A stretch of DNA of 64,000 nucleotides, from positions 23,126,295-23,190,294 of the forward strand of contig OX439003.1 of the NCBI GenBank assembly GCA_949316495.1, written 5' to 3'. This document shows, piece after piece, positions 22,965 to 36,323 of the stretch (position 1 is its first letter; each line of letters opens with the position of its first letter). The position numbers and the translations under genes are program-made. The notes under the pieces are model-generated. The model searched no databases. It worked only from the letters and a program-made list of their open reading frames with translations, and was not told where the DNA came from. The DNA comes from Amphiduros pacificus (taxonomy: Eukaryota > Annelida > Polychaeta > Phyllodocida > Hesionidae).

Positions 22965-25900
22965 TACAAATGGCCATTGATGGAGGCCATCCTGCACAAA
23001 GGCAGACGCCTCAAGATGATTGGTGGATAATTTGGGTATTGATTAGCCAATGAAAATGCACAGCCAGGGATTATTTAGCCAATGGAATCAAAAGAGATGT
23101 GGCAGTTGAAACAAGTAACGAAATGTGCTTGGAATAAAAGATTGAGCAAATTAAGAGATTTCAACGGATGAAAATGAAAGCCTTTTGTTTTATTGTTGAT
23201 TTCATGACTCCTGTGAGTCTCTTTTTTTTAGCAACCTGAGTATTCACCTGAACAATAATCACTCTACATTTTATTTGATTCAAACATGTTTTAAGATTGG
23301 ATTAAAAGAACTAAATTTAATGTAAATATGAATATTATTAATATCGTTTTTGGGAGTGAAGCTGAGAACAGTTTTGAAGTTGTGCACATTGAAGAATATT
23401 ATTTATTTCTCATCATGGAAATTAATCCATTATTTCTGTATTATCTGACTATGTAATAATGACAGGTTATTGAAATATTCTTTTATGAACTATTTTCTGT
23501 TGAAAAATCAGTTAAAAAGAATTATCATAAATGTTATAATAGCAGCAATATAGTAAACATAAAATGCTGAAATTATTGACCCATGCAGATCAAATGCAAA
23601 AAGAAAACCATTTAAATCACTTCTTTAAAATACAAGAAATTTAAACTGGAAAAATTGGTATTATCATCTGGTGGAGGAATAGTACCATTATCTCAAATTT
23701 CTTTGGACTTTATAGTGAGGGGGGAAATTTCTGCCATTCTGTCTATTCGTCAACTTTGATCTCCTCTGAAACTAATGGGTGGGGTTCTTGGCTATGTATA
23801 GGTAAGGTGTAGTATTTTCAGGGGACCAATTCTATTCATTCAATCACACAATAACATGGCTCCACCTGGGCATTAAAAGTATTAGACACCTGGAACATCC
23901 AGTCCCTCATTCTTGTAATCCTAATATAGCTTCAGTTTTAACTTTAAGATAAGGTAAGGTGGCAGTGACTGAGTAGCTGCCATATTGGATATATTATTTG
24001 TAACATTGTCTGAACTTTGATCTGCAAAACTAGGCAAATACTAAAAATTATCATTTATATAGCAATCTGCAAGCATTATCGAGAACATTCCCATAAATGA
24101 GGCGTCAGCATAACTTTTAAGCCTTCTGCTCATGGTTTATAAATATATAATGCCAGGTAACAAACATATTGCAGGGTGTGTTCATGAGAAAGATAAAACA
24201 TTATGGAAATTAATGAAGCGATTTTTGCTTAAATGAGATAGTATTACACAGGTATTACATCTCTTCTGATAAAAGACCTTCTGATAAAGGATCAGATGCA
24301 AGAGATCTGAAGTCTTCATCTTTTCTATCAGCCATGATACTTTTAGGCAAAAATGGCTCAGAATTGGCATGTGACTAAGTGTGAATTGAGTTGATGGCTG
24401 TAGATGTATCCGTCTTGCTTATGGGGAGCCCCAGAGTAAGGGTACAACAATGTGATACAAGCACTAGATGGCACTGGGCCAGAGACATTGGTATCAGCCA
24501 GGTAGGCTCATGGATTATACATGGATTATTGATACAGTGCTAATCACTTGTTGGTATTGTCAAAGCCATTTGTACATAGTGGATTATTGACTTAATGGAG
24601 GAGGAGGGAGATTGTTGGCTGTAATATTTAACTGTTACGCAGGGTCTTTTCATTTATTTACATTACAAATGTAGGATTTACAGTCACAGATACACTGACC
24701 AGTGTTTCTTTGTGGGCCTGACTTAAATCTATTTTTATTCATCTCAAAAAGAAATAAATAGGTAACAATCCATACTTGTCAATAATGGTTGAGTTAAGCC
24801 TGTGATCTGTCATGGTATATAACCTCCTGTATATTAACTAAAGGTTACTTGCTGCAGGAGATGCTCTGGAACATAGCAGAGACTTTAGCTCAGAAATATG
24901 AAAAATACAGATAAGAAATTTGTCAAAGTTCGGGCAATGGTGATAAATGTGAAATTTAAAAAATCGCATAAAGATACTAGGAGAAATTTATAATGAACGA
25001 TGTATACATGTAGATTGTCCTGCACTGAACAGAAAGATGAGGGCCAGGCATAAATAGACTTTCACACTCAGTGTGCACATAATAATAGTGTATCAGCTTG
25101 GAAGCTTTTTAGCATTGTCTTGCACAGCTATTTGATTTGCAACAAAAACTTTGCATGTGTGAACGACTTCTTGTTCACTTTATATTCCTGTGCATTGGCC
25201 ATGCAATTGTGTTAAGCTGGAGCACATGGTAAACACCAAATTAAAGAATCAATTGATCTTATCAGTCCAGTCTGCAGATATGAATAATTAATTGAATGGA
25301 CCTTCATATTTGGCATATGCATCTTTCTTAAAGTTATATCTTAATTGTTTATTTTTAGATTTACATGCACGATCTTTTGTTTGTTTTTATGCAAAATTAG
25401 TTGTTGAAAGGTGGACCAATTGGGTCTAATGATAGGCCAGGTGTATGACATAATATATACTAGGGAGAAATTTCCTGCAGGAAACACCCTTGAACCTTGA
25501 TGAAAGTGCAGCTGAAGAGAACAAATAGGGGGCACCACCTGATATGATAATTTCTGCCAACAGGTGGCACTAATAGAACAGGCCTTGCCGTCATAATGCT
25601 CACAGCCAAACATTTTGTTAGGAATTAGTGACACGGAAAATCTGTTGTTTGTGCAATGCATATTGTGCGAAATGTTGGAAAACAATTGAAGCGATTGAAG
25701 CTAATTTGACAATCAAAGATAAGGACCAGTTTTATCCCCAGGAGAGTGTGGCTATTGTATATATGAGGGGGAAGGGCATGTGTAGCATAACTGCAAACAC
25801 TCTCACCCCAAAGAAAGGAACTAGTAATCTATGGCTCAACACTTGATCTGCTCAAAATCTAAACAAATTATATGTTTGACAGTTTAGACTTTGACTGGAT

Positions 25901-26030
25901 ATGCTCATTTTTTTCAATTTAAAGTTTAATTTTGGAAATACAATTACCGGTACTTTGTCATATAGCAAACTCAAGAGCCTATTTGCATTCTATACATGTC
26001 ATTATTTCTGAAACAGTAACCCTACTTTTT
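22965..26030. other. intronic unique DNA
   Basis: AT-rich, no repeat. A short open stretch at about 24858-24905 (EMLWNIAETLAQKYEKY) follows an AG but lacks a donor. Open frames at 25341-25846 have no recognisable motif. Confidence 0.35.
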
Positions 26031-26033
26031 CAG

Positions 26034-26042
26034 GATAGCAGA
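26034..26042 (+). other. possible 9-base microexon of the IQ gene
   Basis: GATAGCAGA lies between a strong acceptor (CCTACTTTTTCAG) and a consensus donor (GTAAGT). Nine bases keep phase 0, so inclusion would add Asp-Ser-Arg between the IQ exon and the coiled-coil exon that starts 402 bases downstream. Such pairs also arise by chance. Confidence 0.2.
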
Positions 26043-26443
26043 GTAAGTAATAACTTAAGCAGTGTAGAGAAAGTATTGATGGACTATTACCCAGTATTTG
26101 TGAAGAAGGGAATATCACATATTCATGAATTTATGAATGGATATTAAAACAAACATATGTGCATCTTGTAAGCAGCTTAGAAAAGGATTGCCATGCTAAG
26201 ATACTCCCACTCACATGCAGCAAAATTACCAAGAAAATAATCCTCTCTGCCATATTCTTAATGGTGGTAATTTAAACAAATCCTTTCAAAAATGTGTAGC
26301 ACGAATTTATATGATTCGATATATTTCATTTCAGGTAGGTAGTTTTGTAGGAAGAAAAGTAGGTGAGAAATAGTTGAAGTGAAAAATAGTGGAAGTAATC
26401 TGAAATCTGTTATTCTTAACAGCGTCAATTTGATTTCTTTCAG

Positions 26444-26508
26444 GAAGAAGAAATGAGGTTGGAGAAAACACAGAAACAGGTTGAGGAGGGGCAGCTGCTC
26501 GTGGAGAA
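26444..26508 (+). CDS. internal coiled-coil exon of the IQ gene
   Basis: A 65-base exon with acceptor TTGATTTCTTTCAG and consensus donor GTAAGT. Only phase 0 is open, matching the end of the IQ exon at 12337: EEEMRLEKTQKQVEEGQLLV then E plus two bases (AA). The charged, heptad-like sequence predicts a continuation of the IQ helix into a coiled coil, a common arrangement in myosins and in axonemal or centrosomal IQ proteins. The exon ends in phase 2; the following exon is uncertain (see 26865-26997). A 31-bp minisatellite begins about 60 bases beyond the donor. Confidence 0.75.
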
Positions 26509-26569
26509 GTAAGTACCTTTCACATGTACACAATTTCTAGATAGATTTTAGCATCTCGACACCAAATAT

Positions 26570-26770
26570 GGTCACACAGATCAATTACTTGACCAAATTG
26601 TGTCACACAGAAGATATGACAGCTGTGAGTGACCAAATAATGCCACACAACAGCTGTGAGTGACCAAATAATGTCACACATCAGCTGTGAGTGACCAAAT
26701 AATGCCACACAACAGCTGTGAGTAACCAAATAATGTCACACAACAACTTGTGAGTGACCAAATAATGTGA
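26570..26770. repeat. 31-bp minisatellite, 5 to 6 copies
   Basis: Unit contains CAGCTGTGAGTGACCAAATA and ATGTCACACA, period 31, with diverged ends. It starts just inside the intron after the coiled-coil exon. Confidence 0.88.
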
Positions 26771-26864
26771 TAAGATGGCTGTACATGATCATATATTTTT
26801 AAGCATAGCAAAATGTTTGGCTCAGACTATTTAGAAACATCCTTTGAAATATTCCCTTCCACAG

Positions 26865-26997
26865 CCTGATTGTTATGAGAGCTGAAGAGAGCTGTGCTTT
26901 GTTTGTACACCAGATGTCGACACTTGGTGCAATAAGGGCAAAACCTGTTGCTGAGCAGCCTGAAGCTGCAGATAAGCTGTACAGTCCGAAATATTGA
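26865..26997 (+). CDS. tentative terminal exon of the IQ gene
   Basis: An acceptor (ATTCCCTTCCACAG) ends at 26864. Taking one base to complete the codon left open at 26508, the frame stays open for 43 codons, LIVMRAEESCALFVHQ followed by a segment containing VAEQPEAADKLYSPKY, then TGA at 26995-26997. The phase match and composition are favourable and the implied intron is 356 bases. However, no poly(A) signal lies close downstream (first AATAAA near 27783) and 43 open codons can occur by chance. Alternatively the gene continues to later exons outside what I can recognise. Confidence 0.3.
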
Positions 26998-29920
26998 ATT
27001 AATTGGTTGACGTAAAAGACAAAATGCCAAAAGAGAACTTATATATGTATGTTTTTGCATTATCAAGTAAGCATTTTGCTTCTATATTAAGTTGTAATGG
27101 CATGCCAATTGTTGTGAGAGCAAAGTTGCGCCTTGGAGGCAATAATAGTCACTACAAAATAACAAATATCAAAGGAACATTTGTGATATCTTTAATAGGT
27201 CTGCTGTTAGCAATTGCCCAGCCAAGGACAAAAGAGTCAAATATTATATTTAGAACATAGGAATGGAACTTGTTTGAAGAAAATATGGTCTACAGATCAC
27301 AGATGTTTGTTCTGTGGACTGCGTCCCAACGAGCAGTCCTACACACACGTGCTCCGGGAGATGGCTGTCTCACAAGATTCAGTACTCGTTGAAATAAAAG
27401 TGATTTTTCCTCGCATCAGTCTGTGCAAACATGTCTCCTCTGAACATTTGCGATATCATTACAGAAGCTTTGATAGATAGATCTGCTTTGTTTGTCATAC
27501 AAACACTTGGAAAATAATAAGAACACTGATCAATGAGATTCCTGTGGAGCTTCATCTGCTTTTTTTGTTTGTTTTTTTTGGCCATCTTCATTGACATATT
27601 ATTCTGCAGCATTTCAAACCATCAAATGTTGAACCGGAAAGCTGAATTTGATATTCCGTTTGAGAACATTATTTTGATTCCCACAGAGATCTAAATTGCC
27701 CACGTATTAATACAGAACTCAAATTGAGGTTTCTTGTTCAAATAGCAGCAGTGTAACTAAACGATAGCAAAATTAATCAAAAATAAAATTGGACGTGATA
27801 ATTTTATACCAGGTAAAAGAAGATTGATGATGAGCAATATATTGTTACAGCAGTATCAGACAGTTTATGTTGAATCATGATATTTGTATAGGATTTATTG
27901 CCCTGTAACATTAGGGAGATCCTCTACCTGCATGATCAGCATGATTACTCCTAATAGACTCAGCATGGAACAGAATGCTATGGAAAGTGTATTCAAATTA
28001 GCTCTGGCACATCAGAGAAGGTATCCTTTATGGGAAAATGATATATTCATCTCTAAAGTATATTTTTATCTGTTCATGTATTTTTTGATTGTATATCAAT
28101 GTGAAACCTCTAGAACTTCAGTACATATCTTGTCCAGTTCCCTTTGTTCTCACAATTCCTGGGCTTTTTGTCCATAAGTATATTTTTGCTGAGATACCAA
28201 AATAATTGACAAATCTGGCGTAGTCTATGGCATTTATATATGTCACGAGAGTCAATCTGGCATAAGAAATCCAGAGCAGTGACATTTTAGATAGGATTTT
28301 GGACAGATGTTATTAAGGCACTGTAATGTATTCCAGTGCCTTATACTAATTTGGTATTGCTTGCTTTCCTTCTGCCACATTTTTAAAAAGAAAGTATTTA
28401 TATCCAATTTGCATTTTAAGGATTATATAATGACTGTGTTGCAAATATGAAAAGAATTTGATTTTTTACTTATATGCACTACAGCTCTGCCAATGATGTC
28501 AATACAGGACAATATCTAGACTTACGAATTACTCTATTAAGCTACAAATGAAGTCTAGTTTTGACTGGGGAGAAGAGAACCCTTGATCTTTTGGTTGCTA
28601 GGCAAATGATTTCTATCTTTAATTTTCACAATGATCCAATAGATTACATAATGTTACATAACATCAGGGAAGATAGAAAATACATTGGTCTTTAGTTACT
28701 ACAGAGCAACTTTGGATCAGAAAAAATCAGCAGGAAACAACTGACAATATTACCATGTCTACAGTTACGGAATCAGAAAACAAAATTATATCGACAGAAA
28801 ATGTAACTTGCACCGACAAATGGAGCTGCAAAACTGCTTCTGAAAATAGTGCCTTTTTAATGAAATATAGAATTTGTGGAGTTTGCGGTGAAAATATCAA
28901 CAAGATGAATTTCAGAAAAAAACAATGGAGCAGAGATTAGCCGTATTTGGTTCAGTGTTGTGCACCATATTGGAAGCATGATAGATACCATATTGGTATG
29001 TCAGACACCATAAACTACCGGCTCCTTCAAGAACAAAATTAAAGGCTGTGCAGACTCCCAAATAAGCACCGTCCAAATTACTTTTTAGCAAATATTGTGG
29101 TATGTCTCTGGTCTAAATGCTTTTATTTCATATCATACTGCAAAATTCATAAAATTGTCCTCCATGGGTAAAAGTAGATCAACTGTCCAGTAAAATTCCT
29201 TTGAAAAGGTATCAAATAGTCGCCAGTTGTTGTTATGTTATTTAATTTTGAAAAGCAAGCAAAATTAAAAGATTTGATGATTCCACAAAAAATAGTGTCG
29301 ATATAACACATCTTACCAATTTATTGATTTTACATTTTCATCACCAAAGTTTATTTATTTTGATGAGCACAGGGAGATACATATCATGTTTATGGCATTA
29401 TCATTATATCACATATTTTATCATTTGTATTCTAGACACACATTCAGCTATTTCAAATTTATTTTATTCAAGGTGAAAAACACAATACACTTTTGAATAT
29501 AGTACTCAGTTAAATGGACTGAGACAATACTGCTTTCAAGATGATCAAGAATTTATTTCTAACAAATTTGTGTACAAAAATGAGATGCCAAACTCCTGAT
29601 AGAAAACGGTGATCAGATATGTTAACATTGGACATTTTGTTCAGCAACTGGTATCACCTCTCTAATGCTATTCAATCTGACATTTCAATGTAAAATAGCA
29701 GAAAAATTCAGCTTTCCATTTTTCCCTGCGTGTTTGGAGAACAAGTGAGTAGTATACATGCAAGTTGCTTGCAGAGGTGTTCAAGAAAATGTTTAGGGGC
29801 ACTAATGTGTAAAATATCAAAGCACTATTGGTTACTTAAGAAGCACTATTGGTTACTTAAGATGTTCAGATGTATGAAAATAAAGAGAAGGTTGCTGGTC
29901 TTAAAGTTTCATCATCATGA

Positions 29921-30290
29921 TCAACAGAATTTTGTTTCTTTGACTAGTAAGTAAAGATTTAGAGCAAAATGTTGGTTGCCTGTCTGGAGAATGTTGCAGG
30001 GGTGAACCTTCACTGACACAGAGGTGATGTCACATCCTGCCAGTAAGATGGATTGTGGGATTGCCTGCAAAGGACATTGGGTAATCAGGCGAGTGAGTCT
30101 AAAACACTGCATCGCAATGAAGGAACTGACAAGACACACAAGCACCAGACACCTTCGGCTTGCAAATGTCAGCTTTCTGTCTGTTTTATGCCAGGCAGAA
30201 GACTGGGTTGTCACTGCGCAGACACCCATTTGGCAGTCCTTCCAATGTGTCAACCTCTGCACACAATTTGTCTGAAATATCAATAAGCGA
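29921..30290. other. GC-balanced island with open frames on both strands
   Basis: A 120-codon minus-strand frame (29921-30283) and two plus-strand frames of about 80 codons overlap here. None has a recognisable domain, and the reciprocal openness on both strands argues for low stop density caused by composition rather than for three genes. Confidence 0.25.
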
Positions 30291-32060
30291 TCACAGTTTA
30301 ATACTTCCTGGAGACATTTGTGTTGAAGTCTTACAATAATACCACAAAGAAATAAAAAAAGTAAATAAACCGTGATAACAGAATCGGCAAAAAATTACAA
30401 CACGATGCAATTCTGCAGCCATAATTTTCAAAGGGGATCAATATGGTATAGGGCTAAAGGAAGGGCTACATTCCAAGGTCAGGGACAGGTCAAACAAGGC
30501 AATGAGAACTCAACACCTGCCTCTCTGCAATCCACAATAGAAACAAAATAAGGGATAGAATTGCAAAATTACGAAAAGAAAGCATTTTTTTTTTTGTTAC
30601 TAATATTTGTGTTCCAAAGGAGTTCAGTTGCTCTACTTGTTTCTTTGATTGAGGCTATATAGTGATAACAAGTTGGCTTGACACAGTGCATTTGGACCTT
30701 TTTTAAAAAAAAAGCCTTTTCTCCCTCCTCCAGTATCGTGTGTCGTAAATATTTGATCCTTGTAACTCTGTAGACAAAATATAATTCATCTTTTCTGTGT
30801 ATCATAACAGTGGCTCCCAAAATAAATATGTGCGTGGGTAAGATTGCCAGACAGGCATTATGCATGTCACATAGGCAGTACAAACTGTGGGGAGACCTTG
30901 GCCGTCACCAGCTTGCCACAGCTGTAACAAGTGTCCCCAAGATGAATGCTTCCAGGTTAAACTGGCCTCATTAAGTGATGTTTTGAGGAATACTGATGAA
31001 TGAGACCTCATGTCCTTAACCAAGGTTTCGTCAAAAACTTGCATTGATATAGGCCCCTAGGTGGCAGTAATGTTAGGATACACAGCATCCTACGCGTCCC
31101 CCTCCGGACTCGTTATATTACCACACACATCTTGGTTCATCAGCACCACTGACTCAAGACTTTATCATTATTTAAAGATGCTATTTTGGCATCTTAATTT
31201 CATTGCTTTTAAAGACTCAAATGTCAGGACTTTTCTGTCCATCAAATTTTTTATTTGCCCCATAGAGATTACATATGGAATTTTAGCATTCATAATGCGA
31301 TAAATATATTGTCAGTATGTCAGATTTTGTCAGTATTTTAGAATGATTTTATGAAGAGCTGGTTTTCTGTCCACTAAAGAGTCAATACCTAACCTAAATG
31401 CATTGCAATATATAATATTAAACCATGTCTGTACGTGAGAATGTTCCAACTTGTTACTTCATCACTAGGTGTTATTCATACTTCAAATATGATTTAAGAG
31501 AATAATGTGCTAATTTCTCAGACAAAAATGAAAAACAAATGAAATATTAACTGGTTAAAACATAGACCATCTGCTCGTCTACTTGCCTAAGTACATCATT
31601 GAGCTTCAGGCTACAGCAGCCGTGAAAACCTATCCCACTCCCTCAACAAAATATGCAGATCAGCTTTGAACAGACATGAAAACATGAATAATTGATCTGT
31701 GAAATAGAATATTTACAGCCTCTCTACAAAAGGCAGCATTTCTGTTAATCACACTTGTTTATACCTTTCAAGAGTAATGGTTAAGCGTTGAAATGTTCTG
31801 ACTTCAGGGAAAGGATAATGCTAAAGTGATTTAATAACTGTTTAATGATAATTCAATTATGTTGTTCTTTGGAGAAACGTGGCCCTCATTGATTAATCTT
31901 TAGTTCTGAAAGACTTGTATTTGTCGCCAGAACATTAATGTTGAATTTTACAAGTAGCATTGCTGACAGCATCTCAAGACAGATCACTTCCTCTTATATG
32001 TTATTTTTGTGTCTCTCTATGAGAACCAATCATTTACAAGATGCTGACTCTTTACTTCAG

Positions 32061-32110
32061 AGCAGCACACTTTGCTGAGACACCTTCCACTTCCTGTGTA
32101 CTTGGTCAAG
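32061..32110 (+). other. splice-flanked coding-like segment
   Basis: Acceptor GACTCTTTACTTCAG and donor CAAG/GTGACT bound 50 bases of GC-balanced sequence. In the phase left by the exon at 26508 it reads AAHFAETPSTSCVLGQ, open throughout. A second frame is also open. It is an alternative continuation of the IQ gene or chance. Confidence 0.2.
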
Positions 32111-34779
32111 GTGACTGTGGACACGTCCTTGATACATCACATTGTTTTATTGCTAAGTATCTCATCTACACTGAAATTCCCCAAATCTCATGGAAGATAA
32201 AATGCTGTAGGTATGCCATAAACTCACTGGCCATAAAGAAGTGAGCACAGTCACACCTTTCAGACCCCGGCCAGAGTCTGTCTTTTACACAGGAAATCTA
32301 ATTTTGTGGGGAGGTGGGCCTTCATTGGCAAACCATCAGGCCTGGGCTAATGCTGTTTTATGAAGGCTGCAGAGTTCTACATTGTGTTTCTCTTGCCACA
32401 CTGGGTGTCGGTTGCTATGGATACCTACACCACCAGAAAAAGTCCAATTGCAAATAGCGGTGTTCCTGGTCAGGACTCCTCACCTCCTGTGGTAACCCAT
32501 GCCGTGACAGGCAAATAAATTTGTCATTATGGTTGGGAAAAAAAGGTATAAAAAGTGACTTCTATCTTCATTTTCCCACAAAATGTGATCCAAATGTCCT
32601 CATGAGTGGGCCATAAATTGACTGTTAACCTTTTCCACATTATTACCCAAGAATAAGCTGTAAAACAATAGTAAGCTCCACATTTTCCTTGTGTCAAATT
32701 AGAGTCAGCTTTAGACTAAATTCATCAAATGGACAGGAGCTTAATCAGATTCATCAAATATATGGTAGATATTTAATTTTGTTGAAATTTTATATGGAAG
32801 TTATTCAAGATTAACATATGCATGGACCTGTCAAATCTGCTACAGGTCATGGAGTTGCCATTTATTTTGACATTACCATACTTGACAGAAAAAGGTCATC
32901 TGTTTGTATGCTGACAATTGAACAAATGTTTCATGAAGACAGCCTGTGAGATGACAAGCAACACAAAGTAACTGGCAGACCCAATTGTGTCTTATGTTGC
33001 GTCTCCAAATCAAATTTACAAGTTGTTTTTATGGGACAATTTTGCTGTTTTTCAGACTGTTAGTGGCTGACAAAAGGTTGTTTTGTATGTGATAACAATA
33101 CTGATACATGTTGCTCTCTGGGATTGTGATGTACATAAAATCAAAGAATCAACTTTCAATTTTACCCTTTTAATGCAAATGTGCAAATATCCTTTTGATT
33201 GGGGAATGTGTATCAAATGAGCAAAATTGTTCCAGCATCTTATTCAAGAAAATATATTTATAAGGAAGTTGGGAATATACTCCATTGATTTTGGAGAGAG
33301 AAACTGTGGGAGGAAGCAATTAGTTGATATGTTGACTCTGGTGGCAGATGCTTTTTCCGTAACTACAGCCTATTGCCTCCCGAGATGGTGCCAACACCTT
33401 GCAGAGAGTGTACCACAATTAGATCAAGCTTCTTTCCTACCAGAATTTATAGAATTTTTGTTAATACTTTGAGAGCTCTTGAGAGCTGTAAAACACAAAC
33501 TTTATGCTGGAGGCTGGATGTCGTTTTATCTTTACCAATTTTCTTTCTAAATAATATATACTGTTTGGATTTGCTGGCATCACTGCTTCAGTACTAGAAA
33601 TAGCTATTTTAATTATGTTTTGTGGTAAGGGTACTTTAGTATCATGTTTTAATGTTTTGAAACTCAATATATCTTAAAACTCAATACATTTTCTAAATAA
33701 ATGGTTGAATACTGAAGGCTCTTCATAATTCGCAAAAATCCATTTGATATGCAGTGAAAGAAGTGAAAGAAGTCTTCAAATTCTCATTGGGAATGGTTTT
33801 GTTGATTTTCTTAAAAATGATTTTGTGTCTTGGGTTTTGTTACAGTCTTTAAAAAAACTTCATAAGCAGAGTTAAATGTTTGATATTCATTGTTTTCCTC
33901 AATGTTACCTGTACCATTTCAGGTAGAATGGATCTCAATCTTGTTTCACATACAAAATCACTGGCAAATAGAGTATGGCTTTATATGCCATCTTTGTGAT
34001 TCATAATCCGAGCCTGACACAAATCCTAATGGGCTGCATAAAGGTGAATCATACTTTCTACGTCATACAATTACCAATATTACAATAGCCTTTTCATCCG
34101 AAATATTAATTGTTTGTTACTGTTAAGTGGGGAGTTGATGCAGTAAAGGCTATAGAGTGGCCATGTGTGAAGCAAGGTGGAGCCACTCAGTCTGGTCAGG
34201 GCAGCCACCGTCTGGCATTGCCCACTAATCCATATTAAAGTTGTGGTCTGACTGCAATCCCAGAAGACCAAGTCCATGATAGGTTAAGCCTTGCAAAAAG
34301 AAGAATATAATTTACCAATAATTTATTAAGATCTACAATTCATTTTTTTCTCACAGCTAAAGAGGGTTAAATTTGAGGATTCGAAATTCTCCATTTTATG
34401 ATGATGAAATATTCTGTGATGAAATTGCAAGTGTGGAATAATGTTTATCAAGATATAAGAAATTAAAGGAAGCAATTTGTTATTTGTCAAGCAATGAAAA
34501 GAAGAACATTAGATTATTGTTTCATGAAAGAGAAGAGAACAGAAATAATTGTTTCGTTAAGCCATTTCAATAAGGATATACATATCTGTGGAATGGCTTA
34601 TATACTCTGTTCATATTGGAAATATGGAAGGCATGATCGATTGCCATGACCTGCTTTATGTATAATTTGCTCTTTTCATCACATTTAATTAAAATTTATT
34701 GTTTATAACTGTAAAGCCCAATTGTGCAAAAGACACAGGAAATCTTCACTTTCATATTTTTCTGAGCTGTGAAAAACAG

Positions 34780-36165
34780 AAAAACAGGAAATTATTATTT
34801 CAGTGAGAAGGAATTAAGAGAAGGTAAATTGCATCTTTCATTGATCTACAGAACAAAACAGGAATTCATTATATTGCTGAGCTGTGGAATAGAAGTGTGA
34901 AATCATTACTTGACTGAGCTGATAAAAGAGACAGAAAATCATTACTTGTCTGATATTAAACTAGAAACAGGAAATATTATTTTACTGACTATAGAGTGGA
35001 GACTGAAAAATATTATTTATTTGACCTTAGAATAGTTACAGAATAGTTACAGGATAATGATAATATCGATATGTTGTATGATAATTTTTATATTATTTGA
35101 CGGAGCTTAGAATTGAAACAGTAAGTTAATTGTTACCTGTCTGACTTCAGAATAAAGACAGGAAATCTGTGCTTGACTAAGCTCAAAATTGAGGGAAGAA
35201 ATCACCACTCAAGTTTGCTGAGTTAAGAATGGAGTTGTATGGTTGTAATTTTTTCACTATTGGGCTGTGAAGTGGAGAATGGGATTCATTATTTTACATC
35301 TAAATTGTGGAAATAAGAACAGGAATCATTATTTAATTTCTGATCTGTAGAATAATGAAAGCAATCATTATTTCATTTTTCAATTGTAGAATAGAGAACA
35401 TTATTTTACTGCTGAGCTGTGGGATAGAGAACGGGAATCTTTATTTTACTGCTGAGGTGTGGGATAGAGAACGGGAATCTTTATTTCACTGCTGAGCTGT
35501 GGGATAGAGAACGGGAATCTTTATTTTACTGCTGAGGTGCGGGATAGAGAACGGGAATCTTTATTTTACTGCTGAGCTGTGGGATAGAGAACGGGAATCT
35601 TTATTTTACTGCTGAGGTATGGGATAGAGAACGGGAATCTTTATTTTACTGCTGAACTGTGGGATAGAGAACGGGAATCATTACTTTACTGCAGATCTGT
35701 GGGATAGAGAACAGAAATCATTATTATACTGCTGAGGTGTGGGATAGAGAACAGGAATCTTTATTTTACTGCTGAGGCATGGGATAGAGAACGGGAATCT
35801 TTATATTACTGCTGAGGTGTGGGATAGAGAATGGGAATCTTTATTTTACTGCTGAACTGTGGGATAGAGAACGGGAATCTTTATTTTACTGCTGAGCTGC
35901 GGGATAGAGAACGGGAATTTTTATTTTACTGCTGAAATGTGGGATAGAGAATGGGAATCATTATTTTACTGCTGAACTGTGGGATGGATAGCAGAAATCA
36001 TCATTTTATTATTGAGCTGTGAAACAGCGAACAGAAATCATTATTTTATTGCTGAGCTGTAGGATAGAGAACAAAAATCATTGTTTTACTGCTGAGCTGT
36101 AGGATAGAGAACAGAAATCATTATTTTACTGCTGAGCTGTGGAAAAGACAGGAAGTCATTATTTT
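34780..36165. repeat. 40-bp minisatellite with long decayed left flank
   Basis: Core unit GTGGGATAGAGAACGGGAAT then CTTTATTTTACTGCTGAGCT, period 40, is clean from about 35400 to 36165 (about 19 copies). Recognisable decayed copies (GAAATCATTACTTG, GACAGAAAATC cores) run left to about 34780, giving a gradient from old to young units. Confidence 0.93.
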
Positions 36166-36323
36166 GTTAAAGTACACACACAAATAATGGTAGTCGTTCT
36201 TGTGCATGTGGCATGAGTTATGCACTATAATCATGCTAGTGCAATATATCAGCTGAAATAGGCAAATCTCAGATGGGATGGAAAGCTTAGATTATCCGCT
36301 GACCCCAGCCTTGGCCGACTTAC

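Larger units (their letters stand above)
26998..34779. other. long unique AT-rich region, no firm gene
   Basis: No tandem array and no transposon ends seen. Islands of higher GC (27260-27400, 29990-30290, 30860-31160, 32040-32520) stand out and have open frames on both strands, but none is recognisable as protein. It may be intron of the plus-strand IQ gene or intergenic. Confidence 0.35.

Noticed and set aside
24858-24905. EMLWNIAETLAQKYEKY as a coiled-coil exon of the IQ gene
   Set aside because: An AG precedes it, but no GT donor follows before the stop.
30569-30883. 104-codon minus-strand frame as a gene
   Set aside because: It includes a Lys/Phe homopolymer section from an A/T run and has no recognisable motif.
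33039-33078. 21-base segment after TTTTTCAG reading LLVADK, in phase with the coiled-coil exon
   Set aside because: Weak donor (GTTGTT) and no composition signal. Considered chance.
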